This document shows positions 1 through 8,816 of a stretch of DNA of 64,000 nt, in pieces. A program made the translations under genes and the position numbers. Each line of letters starts with the position of its first letter. The stretch's first letter is position 1. Source of the stretch: Methylobacterium aquaticum (GTDB lineage: Bacteria > Pseudomonadota > Alphaproteobacteria > Rhizobiales > Beijerinckiaceae). The stretch lies in assembly GCF_016804325.1 (NCBI RefSeq), contig NZ_CP043627.1, forward strand, positions 124,001 to 188,000, in the 5' to 3' direction. Under the pieces are notes generated by a model. The model had not been told where the DNA came from. It made no database searches and saw only the letters and a list, made by a program, of their open reading frames with translations.

Positions 1-1
1 C

Positions 2-2923
2 GCGATGATCGTCAAGAACGAGGCGCCGGTGATCCGCCGGTGCCTGGAATCGGTGCGCCCGCTCATCGACCACTGGATCGTCGTCGATACCGGTTCCACC
101 GACGGGACCCAGGATCTCGTGCGGGCAATCCTGGCCGACCTGCCGGGCGCGCTGGTCGAGCGCCCCTGGGTCGATTTCGCCCACAACCGCTCCGAGGCCC
201 TGGCGCTGGCGCGCCCGCACGGCACCTACACCCTGGTCATCGACGCCGACGACGAGATGCTCCTGCCGCCTGGCTACGGGCTGCCCGACCTCACGGCGGA
301 GGCCTACGAGGTCACCATCACGGACGCCCCGCTGATCTACCGGCGCACCCAGCTGGTGAAGAACACCCTGCCGTGGCGCTACCGTGGGGTGCTGCACGAA
401 TTCATCGAATGTGCGGAAGCGACGAACCGCGCCGTCATCGACCTGACCATGCGGCGCAACCACGACGGCGCCCGCCGCCGCGACGGCGAGACCTACCGGC
501 GCGACGCCGCGATCCTGGAGGCGGCGCTGGCGACGGAGACGGACCCGTTCTTCATCGCCCGCTACACCTTCTACCTCGCCCAGAGCTACCGCGATTGCGG
601 TGCCCACGCGCAGGCGGTGGCCGCCTACCTGCGGCGGGCGGATCTCGGATACTGGCAGGAGGAGGTCTACGTCGCGCTGCTTGCCGCCGCCCGGCTGATG
701 CCGGGCCTCGGGCGCCCCGTGGACGACACCCTGGCGGTCTGTCGCCGGGCGATCGCGCTCTGCCCGCACCGGGTCGAGGCTCACCACTATGCCAGCCACG
801 TCTGCCGCCTCGCCGAGCGCTACGAGGAGGGCTTCCGCTTCGCCGAGGCGGGCCTGTCCCTGCCCCCGCCGGAGGGCGCCCTGTTCATCGAGCCCTGGAT
901 CTACGAATACGGCCTGCGCGACGAATACGCGGTCAACGCCTACTGGGCCGGCCATCACTGGCACAGCCTCGCCGCCGGCCTCGACCTGATCGCCTGCCCG
1001 ACGGCGCCGGAGGGCGAGCGCCGGCGCTTCGCCGCCAATGCCCGCTTCGCCCTCGAGAAGCTGCCGGTTCCGATCGAGGGCCGGCGCGGCTTCCTGTCGA
1101 CGACCCGCCCGGGCATCGGCCCGAGCGACCTGCCGGGCTTCTGGTCGGGCCTGTCGCGCAAGGCCCCGTGGCTGCCGACGCGCCCGCAGGGCGGCACGGA
1201 GCTGATGCACGAGGGCCTGTCCCGACGCCTCGGCCCGGCGCTCGAACGCATCGCCCTGTGCCTGAACGGCTACGACGAGGCCCGGATCGACGACGGGCGT
1301 CCGCTCGTGGTCTGGGTCCATCACGCCACCGACCAGCCGGCCGTGGCCTGGATGCGCGAGCCCGCCCGGGTCGCCCGCGTGGCGCGCTTCGTCTTCGTCT
1401 CGGAATGGCAGCGGGCGCAGTTCCTGGCGACCTTCGGCCTGCCGGCCGAACGCTGCCTCGTCCTGCGCAACGCCACCGAGGTGCCCGAGCGCGACCGCGG
1501 GCCCGCCCGGCGCCGTCCCCTCAAGGTCGCCTATACCAGCACGCCCTATCGCGGCCTCGCGGTGCTGCTGGACGCCTGGGCGCAGGCCGCGCCCGAGGAT
1601 GCCGAGCTACACGTCTGGTCGTCGCACAAGCTCTACGGCCCGGGGGCGGACGACGCGCCTTACGCCGATCTCTACGCCCGCGCCGCCGCGCTGCCGAACG
1701 TGCATTACCACGGGCTCCTGCCCAATGCCGAGCTGCGCGCCGCGCTCGCCGACATCGACATCCTGGCCTATCCCAACACCTTCGCGGAGACCTCCTGCCT
1801 CGCGGTCATCGAGGCGATGGCGGCGGGCTGCCGGGTGATCTGCCCGAGCCACGGCGCGCTGCCGGAGACCACCGCGGGATTCGCCCGCCTCTATCCTCAC
1901 GTCGCCGATCCGGCCGAGCATGCCCGCGCCTTCGCCGCTCTCCTGGCCGAGGAACTGGCCGATCCGTGGCAGGGCCGGCCCGAGCGGGCGGCGGCGCAGC
2001 AGGCGCATTGCCGTCACGCTTACGACTGGCGCGCGCGGGTGCCCGAGTGGCTGTCCCTCGTCGACGGGCTCACCGCGCCGGCACCGAGCCCCCGCTTCGT
2101 CCCGACCTTCCGCACGGTCCAGGCGCGGCACGGCACCTTCACGGTGGTGGAGCAGGATTTCATCGGCCGGACGATCCTCGAGACCGGCGAGTGGGAGCCG
2201 CACCTGATCGAGTTCGCCCGCCTGTTCCTCGACGAGGCCTCCCACGTCGTCGATCTCGGCGCCAATCTCGGCTACCACACCGTCCGGCTCGCCGGCCTCG
2301 TCCCCCGCGGCTCGATCCACGCCTTCGAGCCGCTCGGCCTGTGCTACGCGCAACTGCAGCAGAACGTGCTCGCCAATCGCTGCGACCACGTCCGCACCTA
2401 CAAGATGGCGGTGACCGACCGGTCCGGCGACACGGTCGAGATGGAGCCGCTGGAGGCGACCCTGACGGCGGGCGGCACCGTCAATATCGGCCATACCGGG
2501 ATCGGCCGGGGCGGTCACGGCGGCGACCTCGTCTTCACGATCCGCCTCGACGACCTGCCCCTGCCGCCGATCGCCTTCATCAAGATGGACATCCAGGGCG
2601 CGGAAGCGGCGGCGCTCGCCGGCATGCAGGCCCTCATCGCCCGCGACCGCCCGGTGCTGTTCATCGAGATCGAGGAGCATCACCTGCGCCGGCACGGATC
2701 GAGCTCGAAGGCAGTGATCGAGCATCTGCTCGGGCTCGGCTACAGCCTAGTGCGGATCCGCAACGAGTGGCCGACCGACCACGTCGCGATCCCCAACGAG
2801 CGGACCGACCTCATCACCCGCTGCCGTGGCCACACGCTCTCTCCCACGGACTGGATCGCCGGCACGCGGGTCGAGCTGCATTTCGAGACGACGCATTACT
2901 ATGCGTCCGTCGTGGCGTCGTGA
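2..2923 (+). CDS. Trifunctional GT2 - GT4 - FkbM methyltransferase protein (5' partial)
   Basis: This is a fusion of three enzyme domains. Residues about 1-230 (counted from the first ATG at 5) look like a family 2 glycosyltransferase, with DTGSTDG near 27 and a DADDEM metal-site motif near 80, followed by a TPR-like helical stretch. Residues about 390-690 look like a GT4 glycosyltransferase, with GGTELM near 396 and FAETSCLAVIEAMAAG near 593. Residues about 700-960 are an FkbM-type SAM methyltransferase, with VVDLGANLGYHT near 748 and FIKMDIQGAE. GT2 proteins of this type usually have a few residues before MIVKNEA, and the frame is open to the window edge, so the true start probably lies upstream. 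I infer that it assembles and O-methylates a surface glycan. The specificities cannot be read from sequence. Confidence 0.85.
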   Translation, partial: AMIVKNEAPVIRRCLESVRPLIDHWIVVDTGSTDGTQDLVRAILADLPGALVERPWVDFAHNRSEALALARPHGTYTLVIDADDEMLLPPGYGLPDLTAEAYEVTITDAPLIYRRTQLVKNTLPWRYRGVLHEFIECAEATNRAVIDLTMRRNHDGARRRDGETYRRDAAILEAALATETDPFFIARYTFYLAQSYRDCGAHAQAVAAYLRRADLGYWQEEVYVALLAAARLMPGLGRPVDDTLAVCRRAIALCPHRVEAHHYASHVCRLAERYEEGFRFAEAGLSLPPPEGALFIEPWIYEYGLRDEYAVNAYWAGHHWHSLAAGLDLIACPTAPEGERRRFAANARFALEKLPVPIEGRRGFLSTTRPGIGPSDLPGFWSGLSRKAPWLPTRPQGGTELMHEGLSRRLGPALERIALCLNGYDEARIDDGRPLVVWVHHATDQPAVAWMREPARVARVARFVFVSEWQRAQFLATFGLPAERCLVLRNATEVPERDRGPARRRPLKVAYTSTPYRGLAVLLDAWAQAAPEDAELHVWSSHKLYGPGADDAPYADLYARAAALPNVHYHGLLPNAELRAALADIDILAYPNTFAETSCLAVIEAMAAGCRVICPSHGALPETTAGFARLYPHVADPAEHARAFAALLAEELADPWQGRPERAAAQQAHCRHAYDWRARVPEWLSLVDGLTAPAPSPRFVPTFRTVQARHGTFTVVEQDFIGRTILETGEWEPHLIEFARLFLDEASHVVDLGANLGYHTVRLAGLVPRGSIHAFEPLGLCYAQLQQNVLANRCDHVRTYKMAVTDRSGDTVEMEPLEATLTAGGTVNIGHTGIGRGGHGGDLVFTIRLDDLPLPPIAFIKMDIQGAEAAALAGMQALIARDRPVLFIEIEEHHLRRHGSSSKAVIEHLLGLGYSLVRIRNEWPTDHVAIPNERTDLITRCRGHTLSPTDWIAGTRVELHFETTHYYASVVAS

Positions 2924-2944
2924 GGAGGCCGCCGGCCATCCACC

Positions 2945-3772
2945 ATGACGACCTCCCGGGATTACGACCTCATCGCCCGCTCCGGGCTGTTCGACGTCAA
3001 CCACTACCTGCTCGAATCGCCCGACGTCGTCGCCGACGGCGCCGATCCGCTCGAGCATTTCTGCCGGTTCGGCGCCCGCGAGGGAAGGCGACCGAACCTC
3101 TATTGCGATCCGGGCTGGTACGCGGCCCTGTATCTCGACGGAAATCCCGAAGGCGCGAACCCGCTCTGCCACTACATCCGGGTCGGCGAGCGGGCGGGCT
3201 TGCGGCCGATTCCGTATTTCGAACCGGCCTGGTACGGGCGCACCTATCGGCTGCGCCGGGGCACCTCGCCGTTGCGGCACTACCTCACGCATCGCCGCAG
3301 CCAGCTCTACGCGCCCAATGCCCGCTTCGACCTCGCCCATTACCTCGCGCGATACGGCGCTGAGATCGGCCGCAACCGTGATGCCTTCGCGCATCTGCTC
3401 CGCCACGGCGCGCGGCGGGACCTCGATTCGGCGCCGGATTTCGATGCGGCGGCCTATCGCGCAGGCCACGGCCTGCCGAACCGGCCGGCCTCGGCCCATG
3501 TCGCCGACCAGGAGGCGTGCAACCCGCTGGTCCACCGCCTGAGGCGGGAGGCGGCCGAAGAGCAGGCCCGGCGAGCGGGGCGGGACGGCCCTCGTGGTGG
3601 CACCGGTTCCTGCGCGGCACCTGATGCGGAATGCCGGTTGCCGGCATCCCGCACCGCTGTCCTCAGTAAGGTTTCAGCTTCGTCAGCGCCCCGAACGAAC
3701 CGCGGCCGGACAGGAACGCCACCGCGATCCACGGACAGACGAAGACCAGGAAGAACAGCAAGCCCATCGTGA
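2945..3772 (+). CDS. Glycosyltransferase-associated repeat protein
   Basis: A 275-residue protein of unknown function. Its first 170 residues are short repeats of the type F-D-x-x-Y/W-Y-L, x-D-V, G-x-x-P-L-x-H-Y/F and G-x-x-E-G-R-x-P-N. The same repeats occur in the N-terminal half of the WsaF-like glycosyltransferase at 15961-18180, and this family often sits next to or fused to glycosyltransferases. GAGGAGG lies upstream of the ATG. The last 70 residues are low-complexity Arg/Pro/Ser and overlap a small gene on the other strand, so the stop may simply be the first one met by a drifting tail. It follows the glycosyltransferase by 21 bp and is probably in its operon. Confidence 0.6.
   Translation: MTTSRDYDLIARSGLFDVNHYLLESPDVVADGADPLEHFCRFGAREGRRPNLYCDPGWYAALYLDGNPEGANPLCHYIRVGERAGLRPIPYFEPAWYGRTYRLRRGTSPLRHYLTHRRSQLYAPNARFDLAHYLARYGAEIGRNRDAFAHLLRHGARRDLDSAPDFDAAAYRAGHGLPNRPASAHVADQEACNPLVHRLRREAAEEQARRAGRDGPRGGTGSCAAPDAECRLPASRTAVLSKVSASSAPRTNRGRTGTPPRSTDRRRPGRTASPS
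3663..3767 (-). CDS. 34-residue single-pass membrane peptide
   Basis: A very short gene starting MGLLFFLVFVCPWIAVAFL. It is one hydrophobic helix followed by a short polar tail ending KLKPY. It is supported by a near-perfect ribosome binding site, AAGGAGG, six bases before the ATG, which is stronger than that of most genes in the window. It runs convergently into the tail of the repeat protein at 2945-3772. The function is unknown. It may act as a small inner-membrane peptide with the PsiE-like protein encoded just upstream on the same strand. Confidence 0.6.
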   Translation of the reverse strand: MGLLFFLVFVCPWIAVAFLSGRGSFGALTKLKPY

Positions 3773-3859
3773 GCCTCCTTTTGGCTGTGTCATGCTCAAC
3801 CCCATCAATGCCGCGCGGCCGGCGGGGGTTGCACACCGGACCGTGGGATGAGCCGCGCC

Positions 3860-4387
3860 CTACTCGGACCCGGCCGGCTCGCCGGTGTCCCGGGCGCGGT
3901 GGAGCAGGAAGATCGACACCACCATCACCAGGATCAGCCCGGCGAGGACGCCGAGCTCGATCATCGAGGCGCGAAACAGCGCCTCCTTCTGCGCGTTCCA
4001 TTCGCTCGCATGCATCTGCTCGGCGGTCTGGAGCGTGAGCACGAGGACGCGCCGGATCGAGGCGATCAGCCCGACGATCAGGAACGGCTCGCAGGTCAGC
4101 CGGCCGGAGCGCATCGACACCCGCACCGTGTGCAGGATCTCGACCAGCATCAGCAGGAACAGCAGCCGGTCGACCACGTCGAGGAGTTGCGCGGCGGCGC
4201 CGACCGCGGTCACCGCCTTGAGGGTCATGCCGGCGGCATCGATCAGCGCCATCACGGCGGTGAGGGCCAGGAGCACACCCAAAGCCGCGTAGATCGCGTG
4301 TTCGGTGTGCAGGAAGACGAAGGCGGAGAGCCGGGTCAGCCACCCGCCCTCCTTCTCGGCCTTTTCGAGTTTCGCGGTCTCCACCAT
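3860..4387 (-). CDS. PsiE-like membrane protein
   Basis: A 175-residue integral membrane protein with about four hydrophobic segments (near residues 33-55, 62-100, 105-125 and 140-165). The pattern AVMALIDAAG, LLDVVDRLLFLLMLVEILHTV and EPFLIVGLIASIRRVL is characteristic of the phosphate-starvation-inducible PsiE family. The family's biochemical role is not established. CGGAGA precedes the ATG by seven bases. No Pho box was recognised upstream, so phosphate control is not shown here. The 34-residue peptide gene lies 92 bp downstream on the same strand. Confidence 0.8.
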   Translation of the reverse strand: MVETAKLEKAEKEGGWLTRLSAFVFLHTEHAIYAALGVLLALTAVMALIDAAGMTLKAVTAVGAAAQLLDVVDRLLFLLMLVEILHTVRVSMRSGRLTCEPFLIVGLIASIRRVLVLTLQTAEQMHASEWNAQKEALFRASMIELGVLAGLILVMVVSIFLLHRARDTGEPAGSE

Positions 4388-4826
4388 GACGGTCTCCGGG
4401 GGCTGGTGGACGGGACGGGCTCAACCTTAACAGGAATTAACGGGTAGGGCGCGGGCGTCGGGCGCAGCGCCGTGTGCGCCCGACGGCTTCCCGACGGTGG
4501 GCCGGGCCCGAGCCCACCGCGCGCCTTCGGCGAGCGGCATTCCAAGGCGCGGGCCGTCGCCGGGCACCCGTCGAGCCCGTCCACGGGGCCGGCGGCCACG
4601 CCGTCACGGCCATGAACGACCCGGGCGCCTCCGCGGGCCCGGGTGCCGCGCCCGACAATCCATTGCATGGAACGCCCGGGCACGGCCGACCCGCCGTCAC
4701 CCTCGCGGAGCGGGACGCGAGCCCCCGCATTCACCTCGGCGGCCAGACCGGGAGCGAACGTGCCCGACGTCGTCATCAGCGTCGACATGACCACGACAGG
4801 CAGCCGGAGCTCGACCGCCGGTCGCG
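4388..4826. other. Intergenic region, no gene recognised
   Basis: About 440 bp of GC-rich sequence between the PsiE-like gene and the IS3 remnant. Open frames exist on both strands, but their translations are Arg/Pro/Ala-rich with no recognisable domain or convincing ribosome binding site. It may be decayed mobile-element flank. Confidence 0.5.
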
Positions 4827-5392
4827 GCCCTGATCAGCTTCTTCGACGATCGTCGGGAGGTCTGGTGGGTCGAGCCGATCTGCCGGGTGCCCCGTCGACC
4901 GCCTACCGGCATGCCGATCCCGCGAAGCAGCCGGTTCGTGCCCGCAGCCACGCCGCATCGATGATCGAGATCCAGCGTGTGTTCGAGGCGAACTTCTGCG
5001 TCGACGGCGTGCGCAGGATTGGGCGGCAACTGGCCCGGGAGGGGATCGTGACCGCGCGATGCACGGTGGTGCGGCTGGTGCCCCGCTCGGACCGCGGCTC
5101 GCACTACTTGGCTCTACGGTACACCGAGCGCCTGGCAGGAGCAGGCATCGAGCCGTCGATCGGCAGCGTCGTCGACAACGCCTTATCGGAAACAATTAAC
5201 GGCCAGTTCAAGGTGGAGGCCATCCACCGGCGCGGCCCATGGCGCTCCCTCCAGGCGGTCGAGTACGCTACCTCGGAGTGGGTGGACTGGTACAACCACC
5301 GTCGCCTCCTCGCGCCGATCAGCAACGTCCCTCCCGCCGAGGCCGAAGCGCACTATCATGCTCACGTCGGCGACCAAGCCTGGGCCGCCTGA
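4827..5392 (+). pseudogene. IS3-family transposase OrfB remnant
   Basis: Decayed DDE transposase. The N-terminal part (FFDDRREVWWVEPICRV, from about 4827) and the next part (MIEIQRVFEANF, from about 4961) lie in different frames. The sequence then jumps from ARCTVVRLV directly to SDRGSHYLALRYTERL, so roughly 90-100 residues carrying the first catalytic Asp of the DDE core are missing. The usual GSVGDSYDNALAE is shortened to GSVVDNALSE, losing three more residues. The C-terminus (GPWRSLQAVEYATSEWVDWYNHRRLL) is well preserved. It cannot be an active transposase. The element probably extends to about 5430. Confidence 0.85.
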
Positions 5393-5430
5393 CCCAGGAC
5401 AAACAGCCTCCGACAAACCCGGAGCGGTTC

Positions 5431-5883
5431 AGTTTGACAGTTTGGTGCTGCCGGCGCGAACCACCCGCGCTGCGATGCCCCGCGTCCTCCTCCAGGGCCC
5501 CGATAGGGTGTCCGCGTCGATCTCCGCGACCGGGGGAGGGCGGCACCTTGCCGCAAGGTGGGCTCGGCGGGACCCTTGCGCTCGATCCTCTCGGCCCCCT
5601 CGAAATCTACTGGGCCTTGGGGCAGGACTGGGCTCGCCTGGCGGCGGCCGGGTCCCTGGTCTGGAGTCTATCCTTCCAGTTCGCCTTGCCGGTCCACGAG
5701 GCGGGCATGAAGGGCCTCGGCTCGGCGGGGATCATCTGCCGGAACTTGCAGATGCCAGGCCTGTCGCGCAGGAGGTCGTTCATCGAGCCCGAGGGCCGTC
5801 TGCACCGCCAGTTTGTATGACCGACGGCCTGCAAGGCGCTGATTCCCGCAGAGTTTCAGCCAGCTCGAAGGCTTGGCAAAGCG
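5431..5883. other. Intergenic region between IS remnant and tRNA-Arg
   Basis: About 450 bp. Open frames exist on both strands (for example 5607-5834 minus, containing SMNDLLRDRPGICKFRQM), but I recognise no family. Given its neighbours it is plausibly further mobile-element debris. Confidence 0.4.
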
Positions 5884-6199
5884 TGGCGTCCCCGGCAGGG
5901 CTCGAACCTGCGACCCCAGGTTTCATCCCACTTCGGCTTTCGCCGCCGCCGCGAGGCGTTCGTGGTCTGGACTATCCCTTCACCGTGGCCCCCGAGATTC
6001 CTCGAAGAGCCCTTAGGTGCCGCCCGTCTAGTCTCTACACCTTCCCGGCCTGGCGGCCGGGCTTGGCTCGGGATCGGCGTGAGGCCGCGAGCGGCTCGAC
6101 GCTTTCCCCGACTTTGAGCGGATCCGCCGCGCGGTTTCCCCTCGCGACGCCCAATTCGGTTTAGGAAACCTGTGCTCTGTCCAGCTGAGCTACGGAGAC
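5884..6199 (-). tRNA. tRNA-Arg(CCT) interrupted by a group I intron
   Basis: The 5' exon is 6199-6163 and the 3' exon is 5923-5884, 77 nt when joined, with an encoded CCA. The acceptor stem pairs GTCTCCG with CGGGGAC, with one T-G pair. The D arm is GCTC/GAGC, the anticodon stem CAGGT/ACCTG, and the T arm GCAGG/CCTGC. The joined anticodon loop TTCCTAA gives anticodon CCT, which reads the Arg codon AGG. The intron lies directly after the third anticodon base. Without splicing no cloverleaf is possible. Confidence 0.93.
5924..6162 (-). ncRNA. Self-splicing group I intron (IC3-like) in tRNA-Arg(CCT)
   Basis: A 239-nt intron. P1 forms between 5' exon GGTTTCCT and the internal guide GGGAAACC (complement of 6133-6140), giving the expected U-G pair at the 5' splice site. 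The last intron base is G, the expected omega-G. Two segments match the conserved core of the Azoarcus tRNA-Ile intron: GTGTAGAGACTAGACGG (complement of 6024-6040) and GGTGAAGGGATAGTCC (complement of 5969-5984). There is no homing-endonuclease frame. Group I introns in tRNA-Arg(CCU) are known from Agrobacterium, so this is a new occurrence of a known class. Confidence 0.92.
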
Positions 6200-6287
6200 C
6201 CACGGCGAGCCTCTTACCATCCCGGCCCGCTTCCGCCAACCTCGCCCGTGAACCGGCGGGCCGGCATCCACCACGGGCTTTTTCAGC

Positions 6288-7097
6288 ATGAGAGGACGGA
6301 TCGCGGCGATGGTCGGCCTCTGCGTCGGCCTCCTGCTCCTCGCCGGGGCGGCGGGAGCGGCGAGCCCGCGCGGGCGCGAGCCGCCGGCCTGCCGGGGGCG
6401 CATCGCCGGAGAGGACCGGATCGAGGCGGTCGCCGCGCGCGGCGAGCTCGTCCTCGCCTCCGGGCGGCGGGCGCGGCTCGACGGGGTGCGCTGGCCGGAC
6501 GACCCAGCCGCGGCCGAGGCCGCGCGGGCCTGGCTCGCCGGACAGGCCGGCCGGCTGCTCGCCACCCGGGAGGCGCCGGAGCCGGACCGCTGGGGCCGGG
6601 TCATCCTCGACGCCGCCGTCTCCGAGGGCGAGCCGGTCGACCTCGCCGGCGGGCTCGTGGCGGCCGGTCTGGTCCCGGTCGATGCCGGGGAGGGCGACAG
6701 CCTGTGCCGGCCCGGCCTGCTGGCGCTGGAGGCGGCGGCCCGCCGCGGGGGATTGGGGCTGTGGGCCGCGAGCCCTCCGGTGCCGACGGAGGAGGTGGCG
6801 CGGCTTGCCGCGATGGTGGGCCGATTCGCGATCGTGGAGGGGAGGGTGCGCAACGTGGGCGAGCGCGAGCGCAGGACCTACCTGAACTTCGCGCCTTTCG
6901 GAACGGAGGGTGTTACGGTCACGGTGTCGAAACGCACTTGGCGGAACATGCTCGAACGTGGTTTCTCTTCTCCGGCGCTTCGGGGGCGGCGCGTGCGGGC
7001 TCGCGGCATCGTCGAGCTGTGGCGCGGGCCGACCCTGGATATCGGCGCGGCCGAGATGATCGAGATGCTGGACGAGGAGCAGGCGCCGCGGCGCTGA
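6288..7097 (+). CDS. Secreted staphylococcal-nuclease-like protein
   Basis: A 269-residue protein with an N-terminal signal peptide (MRGRIAAMVGLCVGLLLLAGAAGA) followed by an SNase-like OB-fold region. The segment GRRARLDGVRWPD, the DRWGRVILDA strand, and GLVAAGLVPVDAG with EAAARRGGLGLWA all follow the order of thermonuclease-type domains. The catalytic Arg/Glu set of true nucleases is not clearly conserved, so activity is uncertain. The C-terminal 80 residues (VEGRVRNVGERERRTYLNF to the end) resemble a second OB-like domain. The start was chosen because the signal peptide begins there. The M48 protease gene follows within 6 bp, suggesting co-transcription. Confidence 0.75.
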   Translation: MRGRIAAMVGLCVGLLLLAGAAGAASPRGREPPACRGRIAGEDRIEAVAARGELVLASGRRARLDGVRWPDDPAAAEAARAWLAGQAGRLLATREAPEPDRWGRVILDAAVSEGEPVDLAGGLVAAGLVPVDAGEGDSLCRPGLLALEAAARRGGLGLWAASPPVPTEEVARLAAMVGRFAIVEGRVRNVGERERRTYLNFAPFGTEGVTVTVSKRTWRNMLERGFSSPALRGRRVRARGIVELWRGPTLDIGAAEMIEMLDEEQAPRR

Positions 7098-7102
7098 TCG
7101 CC

Positions 7103-8599
7103 ATGAGGTGGTCCTTCACGCGAACACAGCCGGCCGGGCGCGCGGCCATTGCCAGGCCTGCGGCCGCACTCTTGCCGGCCGCCGCCCTGGCCCTGCTCGT
7201 CGCCGCCTGCACGTCGGACCAGACCGGCGCGCTGGCGCCGGTGGCGGCCGTCGTGCCGCCGGAGGCACCGCGCACCACCGGGCGCGACCGGCCGGCCAAC
7301 GACGCCGACCACGCCAAGCTCGTGGCCTCGTTCGGCGGCGAGTACAAGGCGCCGTCGGCGTTGCGCCTCGTCAGCGACGTGACCGACCGCCTGGTCAAGG
7401 CGACCGAGCGCCCAGACGAGACCTACGCGGTGACGCTGCTCGATTCGCCGGTGGTGAACGCCTTCGCGCTGCCGACCGGCCGGATCTACGTCACCCGGGG
7501 GCTGCTCGCGCTCGCCGACGACACCTCGGAACTCGCCGCGGTGCTGGCGCACGAGATCGCCCACGTGACCCTGCGCCATGCCAGCGCCCGCACCGAGATG
7601 GCGCTCCGCTCCGAACTCGTCAGCAAGGTCGTGGCCGACGTGCTCAACGATCCCGCGACCGGCGCGCTGCTGCAGGACCAGTCCCGCTTCGTGCTCGCCC
7701 GCTTCTCGCGCACCCAGGAATTCGAGGCCGACCAGACCGGGGTGCGCACGCTGGCGCGCGCCGGCTACGACCCGTTCGGCGCCTCGCGCTTCCTGACCGC
7801 GCTCAACCGCACCACGGCGTTGCGCGCCGGGTCGGGGCTCAATTCGGAGCCCGACATGCTGGCGACCCATCCGAGCACGCCCGAGCGCATCACCCAGGTG
7901 ACGCAGGCCGCGCGGCGCATCGGCGCCCCCGGCCTCGGGGTCGACGACCGCAACCGCTACCTCGCGGCGATCGACGGCATCGCCTATGGCGACAACCCGG
8001 CCGACGGGCTGATTCGCGGCCGTCGCTTCATCCATCCGCGCCTCGGCGTCGCCTTCGAGGCGCCGGAGGGATTCGGGCTCGACAACACCGCCCGCGCGGT
8101 GCTCGGCACCACCCCGGACGGCCATCGCCGCCTCCTGTTCGACGCCGTCGAGACCAATGCCGGCCAGGGCCTCGAGGAGGTGCTGAAGGCGACCTGGAAC
8201 GACGCGATCGAGACCGGCAGCTTCGAGAACCGGATGCTGAACGGCTTCCCGGCCGTGACGGCGGTGTCGAAGGGCAAGGAGTGGTTCTTCCGCCTCGCCG
8301 CGGTGCGGGTCGGCACGAATACCTTCCGGATGATCATGGCCGCCAGGGGCACCACCGATCCGGAGCCCGCCTTCGGCCGCTGGCTGTCCAGCATCGCCCT
8401 GGTGACGCCGGAGGAGGCGCGCAGCCTCAAGCCCCTGCGCATCCAGATCGTCACCGCCGCCCCCGGCGACACCGCCGAGAGCCTGGCCCAGCGCATGACG
8501 GCGGTCGACCGCCCGCTCGAGCGCTTCCAGGTCCTCAACGGGCTCGACAAGGGCGGGCCGGTGCGGGCCGGGTTGCCCTACAAGCTGGTGGTGGAATAG
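7103..8599 (+). CDS. M48-family zinc metalloprotease lipoprotein (BepA/YfgC-like)
   Basis: A 498-residue predicted lipoprotein. A lipobox, LLVAACTS, ends the signal peptide near residue 35. The M48 motif HEIAH lies near residue 149, and the third zinc ligand EFEAD near 206. The C-terminal half (from about residue 300) contains an uncharacterised domain and ends with a LysM-like segment (PGDTAESLAQRMT, FQVLNGL, YKLVVE). M48 lipoproteins of this type act in the periplasm on misfolded outer-membrane proteins. The start at 7103 places the signal peptide at the N-terminus; the frame is open further upstream, but that stretch overlaps the nuclease gene. Confidence 0.88.
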   Translation: MRWSFTRTQPAGRAAIARPAAALLPAAALALLVAACTSDQTGALAPVAAVVPPEAPRTTGRDRPANDADHAKLVASFGGEYKAPSALRLVSDVTDRLVKATERPDETYAVTLLDSPVVNAFALPTGRIYVTRGLLALADDTSELAAVLAHEIAHVTLRHASARTEMALRSELVSKVVADVLNDPATGALLQDQSRFVLARFSRTQEFEADQTGVRTLARAGYDPFGASRFLTALNRTTALRAGSGLNSEPDMLATHPSTPERITQVTQAARRIGAPGLGVDDRNRYLAAIDGIAYGDNPADGLIRGRRFIHPRLGVAFEAPEGFGLDNTARAVLGTTPDGHRRLLFDAVETNAGQGLEEVLKATWNDAIETGSFENRMLNGFPAVTAVSKGKEWFFRLAAVRVGTNTFRMIMAARGTTDPEPAFGRWLSSIALVTPEEARSLKPLRIQIVTAAPGDTAESLAQRMTAVDRPLERFQVLNGLDKGGPVRAGLPYKLVVE

Positions 8600-8663
8600 G
8601 GCGCGATCCGGGCGTCTGCCCCGCTTCTCAACGCGGATCGACCGTGCTATCTGGGCAGCTGCC

Positions 8664-8737
8664 GCGGGTGTAGCTCAATGGTAGAGCAGCAGCCTTCCAA
8701 GCTGAATACGAGGGTTCGATTCCCTTCACCCGCTCCA
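8664..8737 (+). tRNA. tRNA-Gly(TCC)
   Basis: 74 nt with encoded CCA. Acceptor stem GCGGGTG/CACCCGC, D arm GCTC/GAGC, anticodon loop CTTCCAA (anticodon TCC) and T arm with GGTTCGATTCC. The outermost anticodon-stem pair is a G-A mismatch. The 3' end faces a degenerate integrase gene 79 bp away. Confidence 0.93.
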
Positions 8738-8816
8738 GCTTTTTGACCTTGCCGAGCAAGGCCTTGGACTGCCCTACCGTTGGGCTCACGTTCCCCGTCG
8801 CGATCTCTATGCCTGT

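Noticed and set aside
40..3363. 1107-residue plus-strand open frame overlapping the glycosyltransferase
   Set aside because: Dominated by Arg, Pro, Ala and Gly; it is the shifted frame of the real gene.
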